Of a stretch of DNA of 64,000 bases, positions 1 to 12,250 are shown in pieces. Within the stretch, counting starts at the first letter, position 1, and the number at the start of each line of letters is the position of its first letter. The position numbers and the translations under genes are program-made. The notes under the pieces are model-generated. The model was not told where the DNA came from. It worked only from the letters and a program-made list of their open reading frames with translations, and did not search any database. This stretch comes from Gnetum montanum (Eukaryota; Streptophyta; Gnetopsida; Gnetales; Gnetaceae), in NCBI GenBank assembly GCA_015680685.1, contig MNCI01003793.1, positions 135,850 through 199,849 of the forward strand, read 5' to 3'.

Positions 1-204
1 GGAGAAAGGGTTGAGAGGAAAAACTAATAAAAAGTTCCTACCTTAATACTGAAAACTAAAAAACTTAAAACTTCCAAAACTCCTTTACCAAATCTACTTG
101 CCTCTTATTTATAGATGAGGAGATAGGCTATGATATCGCATATGTGATATCGCGTACATGATATCATGGGTGCGATATCATGACCAACAATTCATGACTC
201 ATTA
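1..204 (-). mobile_element. Element H: U3/R part of an LTR, body off the left edge
   Basis: Read on the minus strand this is the first part of an LTR: it begins TAATGAGTC (family start TGATGAGTC), carries four GATATC motifs, then a TATA box (plus-strand tatttata near 115). The first 20 bases of the window also occur at 59420-59439 in the LTR of element E, so both belong to one subfamily. No polypurine tract follows at 205, so I read this as the 5' LTR of a minus-strand element lying to the left, with target-site bases gatgt at 205-209. Confidence 0.7.
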
Positions 205-452
205 GATGTGGAATGAGGAAATAAGAGATTCTGTATTAGATGAGATATATGAGATTTCTTGATTAAATTCAAAATTAGAAATTTGATAAAATAATTAGCT
301 TGTGGAATAAGATATATCTACTAATAATAACATTAATGAAGTATATAGGATTGAAAATGAAACCATTTTTCTATGATTTGTTTCTAAATCTTATAAAAAT
401 ATTTTGTTGATTTGTCTTATATCTTATCATATATAAGGATCATGATTCAAAG

Positions 453-562
453 GCTTGATGCTCATTCTACGAAGGTAAGTCCTGGGAGGGTGGTAGATGA
501 GCAAAAGCCCACCCTCTTTCAAGTGGTTGTGCCTAGACTTGAACCCAAGTCTTACCATCACT
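453..562 (-). repeat. SINE candidate, tRNA-derived, copy 1
   Basis: On the minus strand the sequence starts GGAGTGATGGTAAGAC, resembling a pol III A box, followed by GGGTTCAAGTCTAGG, resembling a B box. The downstream part (GGGCTTTTGCTCATCTA and GTAGAATGAGCAT) recurs in the same order at 12124-12250 on the plus strand. Two diverged copies with a tRNA-like head and a shared non-tRNA body fit a SINE. No poly-A tail or target duplication is clear. Confidence 0.5.
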
Positions 563-732
563 CCATGTAGTGGTCCCTATATATGTGTGTATGTATTCAA
601 TTTGTAATTTTCTTAATGATATTTTTGAAAATCTAATGTACATTTTAGTTAATTTTTTACTTTTTCCTTAGACCCCTTAGATTTATTAGATGAGCTTTAG
701 AATTTGTTTTACATATTTTTGTTTTAATTTAT

Positions 733-800
733 AACTTAATGCTGCTTATTAGAATTGAACCAATGACCTAGGGTTACCAAGCCAAGACTCTTACTCATAG
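733..800 (-). repeat. tRNA-like fragment, possible second SINE type
   Basis: The minus strand reads ATGAGTAAGAGTCTTGG, then GGTTCAATTCTAA about 25 bases later, resembling A and B boxes. It is not the same as the pair at 453-562 and 12124-12250. With one copy only, this could be chance or a degraded tRNA relic. Confidence 0.25.
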
Positions 801-2575
801 TATAGAAAGGTTAAATAGAAATAAATAATAAAGAATTACTTTTTCTTTTCAAAAAATTCAACTCAAAAAATATTTGTTACAATTTTCTGATATAATATAT
901 CTACCATCGATAATATTAGGGAAGTGCAATCAACAACCCTCAACCCTCTTGGGTCCGATAGCTCAGCATATTAAGCCAAAGTATGCATATGTACGGTAGG
1001 GTTGGATAGTGGTGTTCATCTTCACTTCTAAGAAAGGGTGTATGAAAAATAAATAAACAATGGAATTTTCCATTCAAGGTATGGGGATAAATATATTATT
1101 ATTAAAATGATTAGTTAATGATCCCTAAAAATATTACATGCTTCACACAATGCACACCAATCAAATGCATCATCCACATAATTATTAGTTTTGAGTTTAA
1201 GTGAATTACTTATCTTAGGGTCCAAATAGCTTTTAATTATAATTTATGTGGGTTTATTTTATGGAAAGAAGTTAAACATACATAATCACACATATATATT
1301 CTTTCTTTTCTTTGCACAAATAAAAAAATATAGTTTCTATTAAACAAATGGGGTACTGAAATAAGAATAAATAAATAATATTTTAATTTGCATGAAAGGA
1401 GAATCTAACTATAATAAAATTTACAAAACATTCATTATGTAATAGAAACTTACTCAAATGTATTTTAAATGCCATATAAAAACTAGCTCACATCATACAA
1501 TGGAGAGAATTACAGTACTTAGGTTTACTTCTTATGGGAAATTCAACCAATGTTTTCCTTCAATTTCAAGCATCCTAAGTTTTGCAAATAAAACTTGAAA
1601 ATAGGACTTGAATTTTTGGTAATCAAATCTAAGTTTGAGGGGAGAATGGACTAAAATAAATATGAAATTATAATCAATATGATTTATGAGAGTTGGATTT
1701 TACAATGTTCTCTTTCAGCCTAAGACAATTTCAGTCTTTGTAATCTCTCTAAATGTAATGGTTAAAACATGTAGAGTTTAGGTACTAACTATTTATTTTG
1801 AGAATATAAAATAGAAACCATAAATTGGCAGCCATAATAATAATAATAATAGCACCTTATATTCCCAAGCTAAAATAGAGATGGGTTGTCTCTAAAAAAC
1901 TTAAGAGAAATAGAGGCTAGATACAATCTCTAACATTTTTTTCTTTTTATCTTTCTAAAAAAAGAACAATAGTCTATTATTTTTATATAAAATATATAGC
2001 AAAAGATAGACTTTATAGGTGATTGTCTAGAAAATAGAAACCTTAAATTGACAAACAAAATAACAATGTACTATCTATTCTAATCATGGAATCAATCTTT
2101 GTTTCTACATAAACGGAGAAAGTACAATATATGAAGACAACGCTAAATAGAAAAGAGGAAAACTAAATCTCAAATATTCCAAGCTTGATCTCCATGATGG
2201 ATTAACATAGTTCCAAACTTTTTAAAGCTTCAACATTAACTACAAAAACCAAAAAGAAACTACCTAAGAATTTCCACACATCAAATTAAGACATCAAAAA
2301 AGACCATGAAATCAGGAATGAGGTGAGACATGCAAAGCATAGATGGATGAGAGATAAAGTGGAATGGAGTTCCTAATTAAGGTCGCATGAAGTCCCTTGT
2401 GAATTTTGTGGTTAAATGACCTAATAAAATTCATATTTAGTCCATATTGAAACCAATCACATTCAATGGCTTCACATCATCACTCTAAGAATAGTTCACC
2501 TCCTTGAGAGACAAGAGAGCCCACATGGAACATCCACCATTCCTTATTTAAAGAAGAAAAGAGAAGCATAATGTG

Positions 2576-2652
2576 AGAGAGGGCCTTAGTTAAAGGGAAC
2601 CTTTAGGCATGGGTAACATGTCTTTCTAGTCCCATAACTAGTGCTTGTAGCC
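2576..2652 (-). repeat. Conserved post-integrase block 1 in G
   Basis: The minus strand contains AGACATGTTACCCATGCC followed by an AAGGTTCCC-like and a TAAGGCCC-like segment. The same block is in F (35138-35212), B (53268-53342), D (15585-15625) and A (24838-24885). It is non-coding as far as I can see and better kept than the surrounding spacer. Confidence 0.65.
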
Positions 2653-3420
2653 TATTTATTTTGTCTAAGGGGTGCACTTTGAATTCCCATCATTTTTTTT
2701 AATATAGAAACCACACCATATAAAGACTTATTCAACTTCCTATTATTGGTTGACATGGAATGGTAAGAAATCTATGAAAACACACATGCACTCAAGTAAG
2801 CAAAAAGGCACAAAGAGTACTGAGTCCCCTTGAAGTCACACCTTGTTTAAGCCTTTGAATCCTTTTCAAATCTAGAGGCTACCAAGGTCAGAAGTTCATT
2901 AAGGTTTTATTAATGAAAAAGGGACTTCATACTTCTAGAAAAAGAAAAACCATAGATTTTGTGAATGGGTGGATGTTATGGACTCACTGCCTATTTCATG
3001 AAAAAGAAACCATGTCCTAGTTATTAGTAACAAAATTCAAAGCTAGAATCTAGACACCAATAATCAAATGACTAGATATCACATGTCCACATCAAAAAAA
3101 CCACATTATAGCTAGTTGGCAATAAGGCATGTTATTATTATTATTACACAATAAGAAAATAACATTTAAATAATGGAAAATATACAAGAAATTGTAAATT
3201 AATTAAGAAAAATAAAATGTACTAATGATGTAAAACAAAAAAAATTGTTTTTAAAAAATTTATAATTTTTTTAAAAAACTAATGACATAAAAATAAAGAG
3301 GTGCAAGAAAAAGAATGTGTAAAACAAAAAGTTGTAAAAATAACAAGGTGTAAAACAAAAATGTTTGAAACAAAAAGATAAAAACTGAGGAGTTGATTAT
3401 ATAGTTAGCATGGATGATGG

Positions 3421-3436
3421 TCTCCCCCACAACTAA
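3421..3436 (-). other. Purine tract just after integrase (central PPT candidate)
   Basis: The minus strand reads TTAGTTGTGGGGGAGA. Equivalent G-rich tracts lie at the same place in F, B, D and A, and the core matches the 3' polypurine tract before the LTRs. A second plus-strand priming site is possible. Confidence 0.35.
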
Positions 3437-3439
3437 GTT

Positions 3440-4718
3440 GAAAGGAGGAGATCCCAAAGATTGAGCATGGTTGTCCATCCGATGAGGTGTTAGTTACACT
3501 AGCTTACTTTGGCTTGTGAAAAGGTTTAACTTGTTGTATGTTAACTAGCTACTTCTTCACTGGGCTCTCAGGTTTGTAAATCAACATGGCCTTAGAAGGG
3601 AAAGTTTCCTAGATGATATAAGGTCCTTCCTACAACATTTGGAACTTCATTCATTGAGGTACGTGTGTGGAGTTCTAGTAGAGGACCTTATCTCCCAATT
3701 GAAATTTGACTTTTATAATTCTAAGGTCATAGCATTTTTTGTTGAATGCCTTGTGTAACTTGTTAGATCATAGGGCCACCAATTGATTTTTGTTTGGCAA
3801 GTTGAGATTTACTATTCTTTATTTTTGTGCTAGAATTAAGTCAAGGTCAAGGTTGTAGGCTGTTGAAAGTGTATGGAGCTCAAATTAAATAGGAAGTATT
3901 GGTAATTTTCTGTACACCAACTCATAGAGAGAATAGCCTATAGGAAATTTCCATGTTGAGTGGTAGACCTAGAGGGCATTATTGAGTTTTGTGCTCTAGT
4001 CTCTCCTATATTTGCTAACATTTCTTGTTAGGATCTTTGTGATTTCCCCATTTGTAACCTCAGCTTGACCATTGGCTTAGGGGTGGTAGGGTGTTGTTAG
4101 TTTGTGCTCAACCTCCAAACATTGCATAAGCTTTGAAAAGGTAGTGCCTATAAAGTGGGTTCCATTATTAGAAATTAATGCACGTGGCACACCAAACCTA
4201 TTTATAACATTTTATTGTACAAACCAAGTAGCAGTAGAAGATGTATAATTAGTGACAGCTACTGCTTCTACCCATTTTGTACAATAGTCAATAGCAACTA
4301 TGATGTATGCCTTTTCATTTAACATGGGCATGATGGGATCCATGAAATCAATGCCCCAAATGTTGAAGGGTTCTAGTGGTTGGATCCATTGGTGAGGTTC
4401 CTTCATTCAAGTAGTCATTCCACCATCTTGTTGGTAGCATTCACAAGAGTGGACAAATTGGTGAACATTCTTGAAAATTATTGGCCAATAGTACCCTACC
4501 ATCAGGATTTTAATGGTTGTGCATCTCCCAACATAGTGGTCCCCATAAGGACCTTCATGAGCATCCTAGAGAACACGTAATTGATCAGCATTAGGGACAC
4601 ACCAATGAACCAAGCCATTGATGCACACCTTGTAGAGGTGTCCATTAATCTCTATGAAGTGTTTTACCTAGTGAATAAATTGTTGTTTCTTTCGGTGATC
4701 CAACCCTTGTGGCATCTC
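3440..4718 (-). pseudogene. pol: Element G integrase, broken
   Basis: Integrase would join the cDNA copy to host DNA in the nucleus. The clearest part is 4406-4212, with WGIDFMDPIMPM holding the first catalytic Asp, followed by VAIDYCTKWVEAVAV. The N-terminal zinc-binding region lies at about 4720-4450 and the C-terminal region runs to about 3480, but both are split over frames. After integrase comes SPPFNLVVGE, which F also has (NLVMGE). Several frameshifts and stops make it inactive. The end at about 3440 is set by comparison with B and F. Confidence 0.75.
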
Positions 4719-5170
4719 TTAAGTGAAAAGATAGGTAAGAATGCCATTGTACCATTTAGGCTCAGTGGACAATTGTTTAGTTATAGCCTTGGCAAAGAGG
4801 AGTTCATCAGCAAATAGATCAAATAGTGGGCTTTCCTCATCTTTGTTGTCCCATCTCAACCAAGACAAGTGGTCAATGACCACATTCTCACTTCCCTTTC
4901 GATCTACCATCATAAGATTGAATTCCTGCAAGATAACCAACCATTGTATGACATGGGGACTTACTGTTGGCTTGTTCATTAGGAAGCAAATTTCACTATT
5001 GTCCATGTGCACAAACACTTTGTATCCAAGCACATAGTGCCTAAACTTCTCTAGAGCAAACACTACTACCATCAATTCTTTTTTTTGTGGTGGTGTAGTT
5101 CAGTTATGCATCCATAATGCTTTGGCTTGCATAGTGGATGTAATATGGATGTTTCTTATCATCCAACTAC
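4719..5170 (-). pseudogene. pol: Element G RNase H region
   Basis: RNase H removes the RNA strand of the RNA-DNA hybrid during reverse transcription. The best preserved piece is 5075-4719 and starts MMVVVFALEKFRHYVLGYKV. It contains the tether HMDNSEICFLMNKP, the line VIQWLVILQEFNL and a DHLSWLRWDN segment typical of Ty3 RNase H. It is continuous with the RT upstream and the integrase downstream. A 118-codon open stretch is kept here, longer than most pieces of this element, but the upstream join is broken. Confidence 0.8.
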
Positions 5171-6100
5171 ATAAGCATAACTTCCAAGGAATAATTTGAT
5201 GCATCTATCATAACATGAAATGGTCTGCACTAGTCAGGTGCCTTTAGGATTAGAGTTTTTACAAGTTTTTCCTTTAGTTGTTGGAATGATTTTTTACATT
5301 CTTTGGTCCAGAAAAATGAAGCATCTTTCTTTGTTAGCTCAACCAATGATTTTACGATCTTAGAGAAATTCTCTATGAATCATGATAGTAGCCTGTGTGT
5401 CCAAGGAATGACCAAACATCTTTAATGATTTTTGGTTGGTAGGTAATTCTTTGGATGATCCTTATCTTTTTAGGATCGACATCAATTCTTGCTTGTGAGA
5501 TTTGATGCCCCAATAAAATGCCTTCTTGGATCATGAGATCGCTATTTTGCCAATTGAATCATAGGTTTATTTCCACACATCTTTTTAGTACTTACTCAAG
5601 GTGGTCCAAGGCTTGCTCGAATGTAGAACCATAAGTGGAGAATTCATCCATAAAAAATTCTACTCTGTTACCGATTTTCTACTGAAAGATGTTTAAGACC
5701 AGGTGTTGAAATGTAGCAGGAGCATTGCATAGACCAAAAGGCATCTTGCGATATGTAAAGGTCCCCAAGGACTCATGAATGTTGTTTTAGCCTGGTCCTC
5801 TAGCACGATCTAGATTTGGTTATAACCACTATAACCATCCAGAAAATCATAATAGCAATGCCTAGATATGGTGTCTAACACCTGATCAAAAAATTGTAAT
5901 GGAAAATGGTCCTTGAATGTTGCCATATTCAATAGCTAAAAATCGATACAGACTTGTCACTTGCCATAATCACAAGTGGACTAACCCACTCACTATCCAC
6001 AATGGGATAGATAAACCCCACCTAAAGGAGTTTTTTGATTTCCTCTTTGATAATCTACTTCAATTTGGGGTTTAATCACCTCTATGGATGCCTCTTTATC
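5171..6100 (-). pseudogene. pol: Element G reverse transcriptase, broken
   Basis: The RT would copy element RNA into cDNA in virus-like particles. Recognisable blocks are LNMATFKDHFPL near 5940, DFLDGYSGYNQI near 5830 and the catalytic box at about 5637-5655. That box reads FMDEF, where F and B have FMDDF and FMDDL, so the second catalytic Asp is changed to Glu. Frame changes separate the blocks. Order and spacing match F and B. Confidence 0.8.
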
Positions 6101-6399
6101 TTCATGGTTAGGTTAGTGTAGATATGATGCTGGCATATCCTAGGATCAATCCCTATGATTTTAGGATATGACCAAGAAAAGACTGTTGACCATTTTTCAA
6201 CCACATTTAATAGCATCTATTTTTATTTAGGAGTAAGATTTGCATTGATTATTGCCATCTTTCCATTTTTCAAGAATGCATATTCCATGCCAACAGGTAG
6301 AGTTTTTAACTCAAGGGGCTCTTATTTAAAAGTTTTAGGAATGTCCAACTCTCCCTAATAGGTATCATCATTTTCATTATCAAAGAGTTGATGATGAAC

Positions 6400-7060
6400 T
6401 TACTCTAGTTCATCCATGCCTATGACATAAGTGCATGTCAGGTTCTCAATAGGTTCCATGCAAAGTGTGCTAATTTTAGAATTATTAGTCAACCACTACG
6501 TGTCCTCTTGTTTTGTGGTTGTTATGTATAGACACCTTGGAATATCTTCTTCAGGTGCACACTCCCTACATGTGGAAATGGATGCTCATTTAATAAACTA
6601 GAGTTTCTGCACATAATTGCACCCTATATCGCTATACATGATGTATGGAACTTGCTTCTTCTTGATATTTCAAAATGCATTTTCCTTATATATCTCCAGG
6701 TAAATATCTCTTATGTCCATTCTTGCATCAACAGTGCTTAGTCATGCCCTTCCCATGATGATTGGGAAGTTCCCTTTACAGTTCTCAACCTTGATTACTA
6801 GGAAATCAGCAAGGTAAGACCACCCACAAATAGTGGTCACAATGTCTTCCACCAATCCCAATGGAACAATAATGGATTGATCTACCAACTCCAATTAGAT
6901 ATTACTCTTCTTGAGGGAAAATAGGTTCCAAGAAGTATATATCTCATGAGAAATCAAGTTCACACTGGAACCTGAATCAAGAAGAGCTTTACGTGGTTCA
7001 TTTCCAGCAATCTGTAAATAAATAAGAGAGCTCCTAGGCTTAGCTAATTTCCTAGGAAGG
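6400..7060 (-). pseudogene. pol: Element G protease and protease-RT linker
   Basis: This is an aspartic protease of the retropepsin type, which would cut Gag-Pol. The active-site region on the minus strand near 6960-7000 reads LLDSGSSVNLIS, a DSG form of the D-[ST]-G triad. It is preceded by IYLQIAGNEPRKA. It is followed by a region ending near WLTNNSKISTLCMEP, which D and A also carry just before their pol deletion. Stops interrupt it. Confidence 0.75.
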
Positions 7061-9571
7061 TTTCTATCTTAAATCCAATCAGATATGACATAAGTGAGCA
7101 TAACAATATGGATCTTGGATGATGTTTGGTTTGAAAGGGACTTGAAGGAATTAGATACAAAAAAAGATGGAGAAGCAGGGTTGCCAACCACATCTATATG
7201 TGAGGGCTTAGGTGGACTATTGGATCAGAAAAAAGGTCTTTTCCATGATCTATTATCTAAACCACTTAGTTGATGAACCAATTATAAATTAATGGCCCTT
7301 GTAACGTTGCATTGTTGTTGTTGGGTTGGAAGTTCACCTTGCATAGATGGAGTAGGTGGTAGCTATGTTAAGGGTGGAGGAACAGGTGTAGGAATAGGAG
7401 GAGGATAAGGATAAAAAGTGGTATCTATTCTTGAATGTGGATAATGAGTTCAATAATTTTTGAGATGGTAGTAGTAATGTTGAGAAGTAGAAACGTGACT
7501 AGAAGAGTCACATGGGTTACTGAACGTAATACCCATATGGATCGATTAGGTTGTTTGTAAGGGTATTGTTGCCTTTGTAGTGGTAGTGCCCATGATTGTG
7601 GTTTCTGCCACTATTGATACTACTTGTATGGTTGTGGTGGAGTTCCACTTGGATAATATTGTTATTGCTAATGGAATTGCCTAGTATTTCCTTGAGGATA
7701 AGGTAATCTTCTAGGTGTTTGCCTTTTTTCTTGTCGTAGATTCAGAGCATACACCCTAGACTCCTGTCAGTGTGACACAATGGGGTAACATTCCTTAGGA
7801 TGTTCATATTGGCAGATGTCACACCCACCACCATCATCTAATTCAATTCTTGCAACTTCCTCCACTGCAACAATCTTTCCCTTACCCCTTTGATTGTAAT
7901 GTTCAGCTTCCTTTTGCTACCTACAATCATGATTGTTGCCTTGTTCTTTGGACTCTTCAACAATGTTTAGAACAAATTGAAATTTTCTATTCATAGAGTC
8001 TCATAACTAATCTACCTTAGCCGAAATTTTAGAGGTAACTTTTTGAATCAATAAGGTCTTTCAGTTCACCATCTCATTAAGTGATGATTCCTCCTCACTA
8101 TCACAAAATTTAACCTCCCTCTTGTGAATGAAAGGATCACGATTGTATTCTTCTACACTTTCGTGTTTCCTTAACTCTCATTCTTCTTTTGCTACTTGAT
8201 CAATTAATTGTTAACTCTAATGAGCTCTTAATTCTAACAATCGTCCTTGGGAATAGATGTTAAGAGTTCTCCTTATTTTTTATCGAAGCCCATTTACGAT
8301 GTGATGAATTTGTTCCAATTGAGAATAACCATGGTCAAGACATCTATGTAATATAGAATAGTATTAGCCCATGATGGCATTCAAGGGTTCATGTGTCCAT
8401 TGTTTCCATTCTTGGATTTACCTCCTCAAGTCGGACACTTGAGAGTATGTATGATATTTGTCATTAAACAGTTCGAGCATTATACTTCACCATCTAATGG
8501 ATTCTAATTGTAAGGACTAGTACCAACTTTCTGCTTCTTTAATTAGTGTCCTAGGGAACAACTTATGCTTTTGCCAATTTTTTTCTATATTTTGCAAGGC
8601 ATAGGCATCATGGAGAGCTTGACGATGGTTTTGCAAATATGAGTTATATCCCCTTTCGAACCTAGGAATATTGTTCATGTCTAGCCTCCTGATCTAACTA
8701 TCCTTAACGTGCCTTGTAGGAATTCTCACTACCTCTATAATGTTTAGCATGCTTCAAGTAGCAAGAAAAGGTTCATCAAGGCCATGATTCTAGTGCCTAC
8801 AGTGCCCTTTGCTACCCCTTCATTCATGGCAATGGGTCTCTCTTAAAGGCCTGTGCCCTAGGTCTTGACTTGCCTGACAATCCCTATGATCATCTTGGTC
8901 CTGTCGGTCACCTCCATCATGATTGCACCCCTTGTGGTTGCATTCAAATCTAGAAGAGGAAGAAGATGACGATGAAGGTGAAGAGGAAGGAGGACTAGCA
9001 CCATCACAGTGCGTACCACCCCATCTTCAGTGCTCATGGCCATGATCATGATCATATTTCTTGTCCACATCCTGGCCATGGCTCTTCTCCTTGGACCCCC
9101 CTTTGTCATTAGATTCATTCTTGCTAGAACCCAAATTATGGATCATGAACTGTAGGTTTTGGTTTGGACCTCCTTCATTGAAGTCAAAGAGAGGAGTTTC
9201 ATTGAATGGAAAATCCCTAGAGAAGGGTTCTCCACCATCTTTTTGGTATGGTAGGTATGGGGAATCAGTGAACCACTTCCCCTTCATATATTTGTAGTGC
9301 TACTCTAGCTATCGATCCCTTAAACGTTGTGCCTTAGTGGGACGATAATCTTTAGCATCACTATCCTACACAACATATTCATCACAATCACATAAGAGTT
9401 TGTTGGAGCATGGTAGGAATGGATCAATTAGGTAGCAACATGATGTTTCCCTCCATGTTGCGCCACCACAATAGTTCATCTTGGTGTAGGATGAAGGTGA
9501 AATTGGATACATACTCATCAAGTTACTCTATCAGACTTGGATGAAGAATCACTCTTTTGAGAAGAATACAT
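7061..9571 (-). pseudogene. gag: Element G gag, broken
   Basis: Gag is the capsid and RNA-packaging protein. The start codon at 9571 (minus; MYSSQKSDSSSKSD) lies about 140 bases after the primer site, as in F, B and A. The N-terminal part near 9500-9440 has FTFILHQDE, shared with B and F. Then comes a His/Asp/Arg/Ser-rich stretch (about 9110-8860), the capsid-like core, a cysteine motif near 7800 and a Pro/Tyr-rich tail. Stops are frequent, many at former CAA, CGA or TGG codons. Confidence 0.75.
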
Positions 9572-9712
9572 CTTATGTTAGAAAATAAAAAATGTAAAGT
9601 GCTTCTTATAATTGTTGTAGTTATTTTAATATTTGATATGACTTTAGGGTTTGTTTCAACAATCTTGAATAATTTTTCACTAAGTCCTAAATAGTGCACA
9701 TAACAAACAAAA

Positions 9713-9733
9713 GGTCCTCAACAATGGTGCCAA
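9713..9733 (-). other. Primer-binding site (tRNA-Asp) of G
   Basis: The minus strand reads TTGGCACCATTGTTGAGGAC directly after the LTR. It matches the complement of the plant tRNA-Asp 3' end, apart from transitions. Confidence 0.75.
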
Positions 9734-10594
9734 TGATGAGCAATGCGATATCCCTACGTCCAGCCATACGAATCACAAGCATTCACGCTCGATCTAGTCA
9801 AATTTCATAGACCTTAAGTTCCTAAGTACACTAGTTCCAGGGTGTGAAATCTAATTGTGACAATAATTGTCTTCTCAACTACACTTTTGAAGCTTAATTA
9901 TATGGTTAAGTGTAATTTAGGCACATGATTTTTATCATTTTGTATTTTGTTTGTCTATGATTAAGAACAAGTCGAAACTTAATTTATGAACCAATTTAAC
10001 TAATCTAATTACTAATTAATAACTCATTATCCTAACATAAGTATTCGGTCCCACTTTCTGTGCACATCCTGAACATGTATAATGCTACTGGGTTATCAAA
10101 TGTTAAGTGTTGTTGGGATTACCAAGTGTCATGCGCATGCTCAAAGTGGTTGTACTTATGTGTGTAATTAATTTCATTTAATCGAGCTAGCTTACTTTAG
10201 CTTAATTACTTAGGCGCATTAAAGGAAACTGCATGAAACATTAAACATTAAATGCATAGCTAAAATATTTAAGCTAGCCAAGGTGCTACATGGTTTGATT
10301 AGAAAATTTGTCTTTATTGCCCCACATGCTACCGTGCTCGAATAAAGATTCGTACACTCAATGACTTATGTTGCAGGCACTTTGGAAAATATTCTAACTT
10401 TGGAGAAAAGAAATTGCAAGAGCTTTGTTATGCTATGACAAAAACCTCTATCCAAACCATGTGTCCAAGCACTATATTTATAGGCTAGCACACACCCTAT
10501 GATATCAAATATCTGACATTTCTTCTTGGAACTCAATATTGCGTACCCAATATCAAAGCTTCGATACAGGAGCCAAGCAAAATATGATTCATCA
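9734..10594 (-). mobile_element. Element G 5' LTR
   Basis: This 861-bp LTR runs from TGATGAATCAT (minus strand, at 10594) to an end in CTCATCA at 9734. U3 carries GATATC and CAATATT motifs (about 10490-10560), then the TATA box (plus-strand atatttataggc near 10470). The primer site abuts its end. Confidence 0.85.
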
Positions 10595-12123
10595 CCTTGG
10601 ATAGAATGATGGGGGGAAGTTCCTTTATCTTTTTTTTTTTGAATGCTTACAAAGTCGTGAAATACCAAGTGCACGTGACATAAAGAAATGCTAAATCATA
10701 AGCTCAAAACATGCATGTCAAAATTTAGATCTAAGACTTATGAAAGACTACATACATGACTTACAAGGCAATCCTACATGCCCTCATAAAATAATCCTCA
10801 CTTGCCCAAGTAAATACAACTTCAAATGCCTATTAAAAATTTCTACACAACAATGATTTGGAATACACACCTCTAATGTTAAATTTGACCAATTTGGGGA
10901 GGGAGAAGACACATTAATCTTGGGTTGTTATTCAACTAGTAGCCTTAAGAAATCAACTATACAAGTCCAAGGAGTTGGTAAAATCCTTACAAAACTCAAA
11001 GAAAATAGTCCCTTGGATCAACCAAATAGTCCCCAAAAAATCAGTCACAAAAGTCTCCAATAGCAGCAGCAAAATAAACCTCCCAAGATCCCACAAAATG
11101 TCTCAAGATAGTATAAGAGATGGCTGAGAACAAGCAAGGAACAATCACTCTTCTTCTCTCCTTAGCTTATTACCCCTTAGACTAGCGTAGTCTCCCATTC
11201 CTTGGAAAAGGTGAAAATGAGAGCAAACTCCCCCTCTATTTATAAGATGAATGAGATCCTAAAGCTTGGACAAAGACTTGCGCACTATAGTTTACACAAT
11301 GGGCAAAGACTAGACAATCTATTTTTAAAAATTCTTTAAAAAAAAAAAAATAATTTTGGCATCATTGCTACTTGACTTGGATAAGTAACCTCTCATGAGG
11401 GAGTCACAAGGCCATCATTAAATGAGTTCTTTATTCCTTTTCTAACCATCACTATGAAGTAAAGAATTAACATAAAAGAAAAAGATGTGATCATAAGCAT
11501 GTCATAATGCATACATCACCATCCCACATTGACTTATATATGGCTCCACTTTTTTTGTCTTGTTTTAAGTCACATTTTACTTTTCTAATTTATTTTTGTC
11601 TTTTATCTATTTTCTACCTTTCCTATAATTTGTCTAGTAAAAATCATTGATATTAAATGTTTTGTACATCCAACATTTTACACATGTTGAGTCAATCATA
11701 ACGAGCAAAAACATGTCATATACTATGCTAGAAATTAATATTTTAGTTGACTTATGAAAAATATGGTGTCACAAGGTACTTTTTTTTTATTGTTTAACAT
11801 TAAAATCTCAAAATCTAGGACTCAAATGGAAAAAACTAATTATAAATCTATACTCTAGGTGTAAAACTAAGTTAGTTCACCATATTTGAGCATGATTTGA
11901 TAACTTGGAATTTTGACGTATTTTAAATAATTAAATATTCAATAATCTAAAAATTCTAACTAAATGTCAAAATAAACCATAAACACATATATCTAAGCTT
12001 TAAAATAAGTAAGAGTCTAAGTATGGTCACATGTATAAATGTGGGGTATTGCAGCTTCAAATTTTATAAAAAATACAGTATAATTTTCTTACTAATTATT
12101 TTTATGTTTTACATATAGCCAAC
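10595..12123. other. Unassigned AT-rich sequence
   Basis: No domain is recognised. A TATA-like motif on the minus strand near 11240 (plus-strand ctctatttataag) and the LTR-end-like tgtggggtattgcag near 12040 hint that another, unrelated LTR may be here, but no matching second end is visible. Confidence 0.35.
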
Positions 12124-12250
12124 TTCTTTGGAGTGATGGTAAGGTACTTGTTTTTCAAGTTGTAAGATTTGAATTAAAGCCTTATGGTAGTTGTTCGTGA
12201 AAGGTTAGGCTTTTTTGCTCATCTATTGACTTGGTAGAATGAACATTAAA
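12124..12250 (+). repeat. SINE candidate, tRNA-derived, copy 2
   Basis: It begins TTGGAGTGATGGTAAGG (A-box-like), has a hairpin ACTTG-TTTTT-CAAGT at the anticodon position and AGATTTGAATTAAAGCC at the B-box position. It then shares GGCTTTTTTGCTCATCTA and GGTAGAATGAACAT with the minus-strand copy at 453-562. Confidence 0.5.

Larger units (their letters stand above)
205..2280. other. AT-rich intergenic stretch, mostly unassigned
   Basis: No open reading frame or recognised retrotransposon domain is seen. The stretch holds two tRNA-like repeats (about 453-562 and 733-800), a short ATA run near 1838-1852 and otherwise featureless AT-rich sequence. The similarity between element G and the post-integrase spacers of B and F fades at about 2280, so this is either the lost 3' part of G or the sequence G inserted into. 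Confidence 0.5.
2281..10594 (-). mobile_element. Element G: Athila-like Ty3/gypsy retrotransposon, 3' end lost
   Basis: Minus-strand element with, in transcription order, 5' LTR (10594-9734), tRNA-Asp primer site, gag, protease, RT, RNase H, integrase and a post-integrase spacer that fades out at about 2280. No 3' LTR or polypurine tract is found. Every domain aligns by eye with F and B in the same order. Stops and frameshifts are spread through all genes, so it cannot be active. The candidate right-hand target-site bases are ccttg (10595-10599). Confidence 0.85.

Noticed and set aside
1-204. Possibility that this is an internal U3-like block of element G rather than an LTR.
   Set aside because: It shares a 20-base identical stretch downstream of the TATA box with the LTR of E, which the internal blocks do not have, and it has an LTR-type terminus.
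8858-9297. Three overlapping open frames of 78-86 codons on both strands.
   Set aside because: Only the minus frame fitting F and B gag is real; the others are shadows of the Ser/His/Asp-rich gag stretch.
11217-12045. Possible solo LTR with a TATA-like motif and tgtggggtattgcag.
   Set aside because: No matching start, target duplication or similarity to the other LTRs could be shown.
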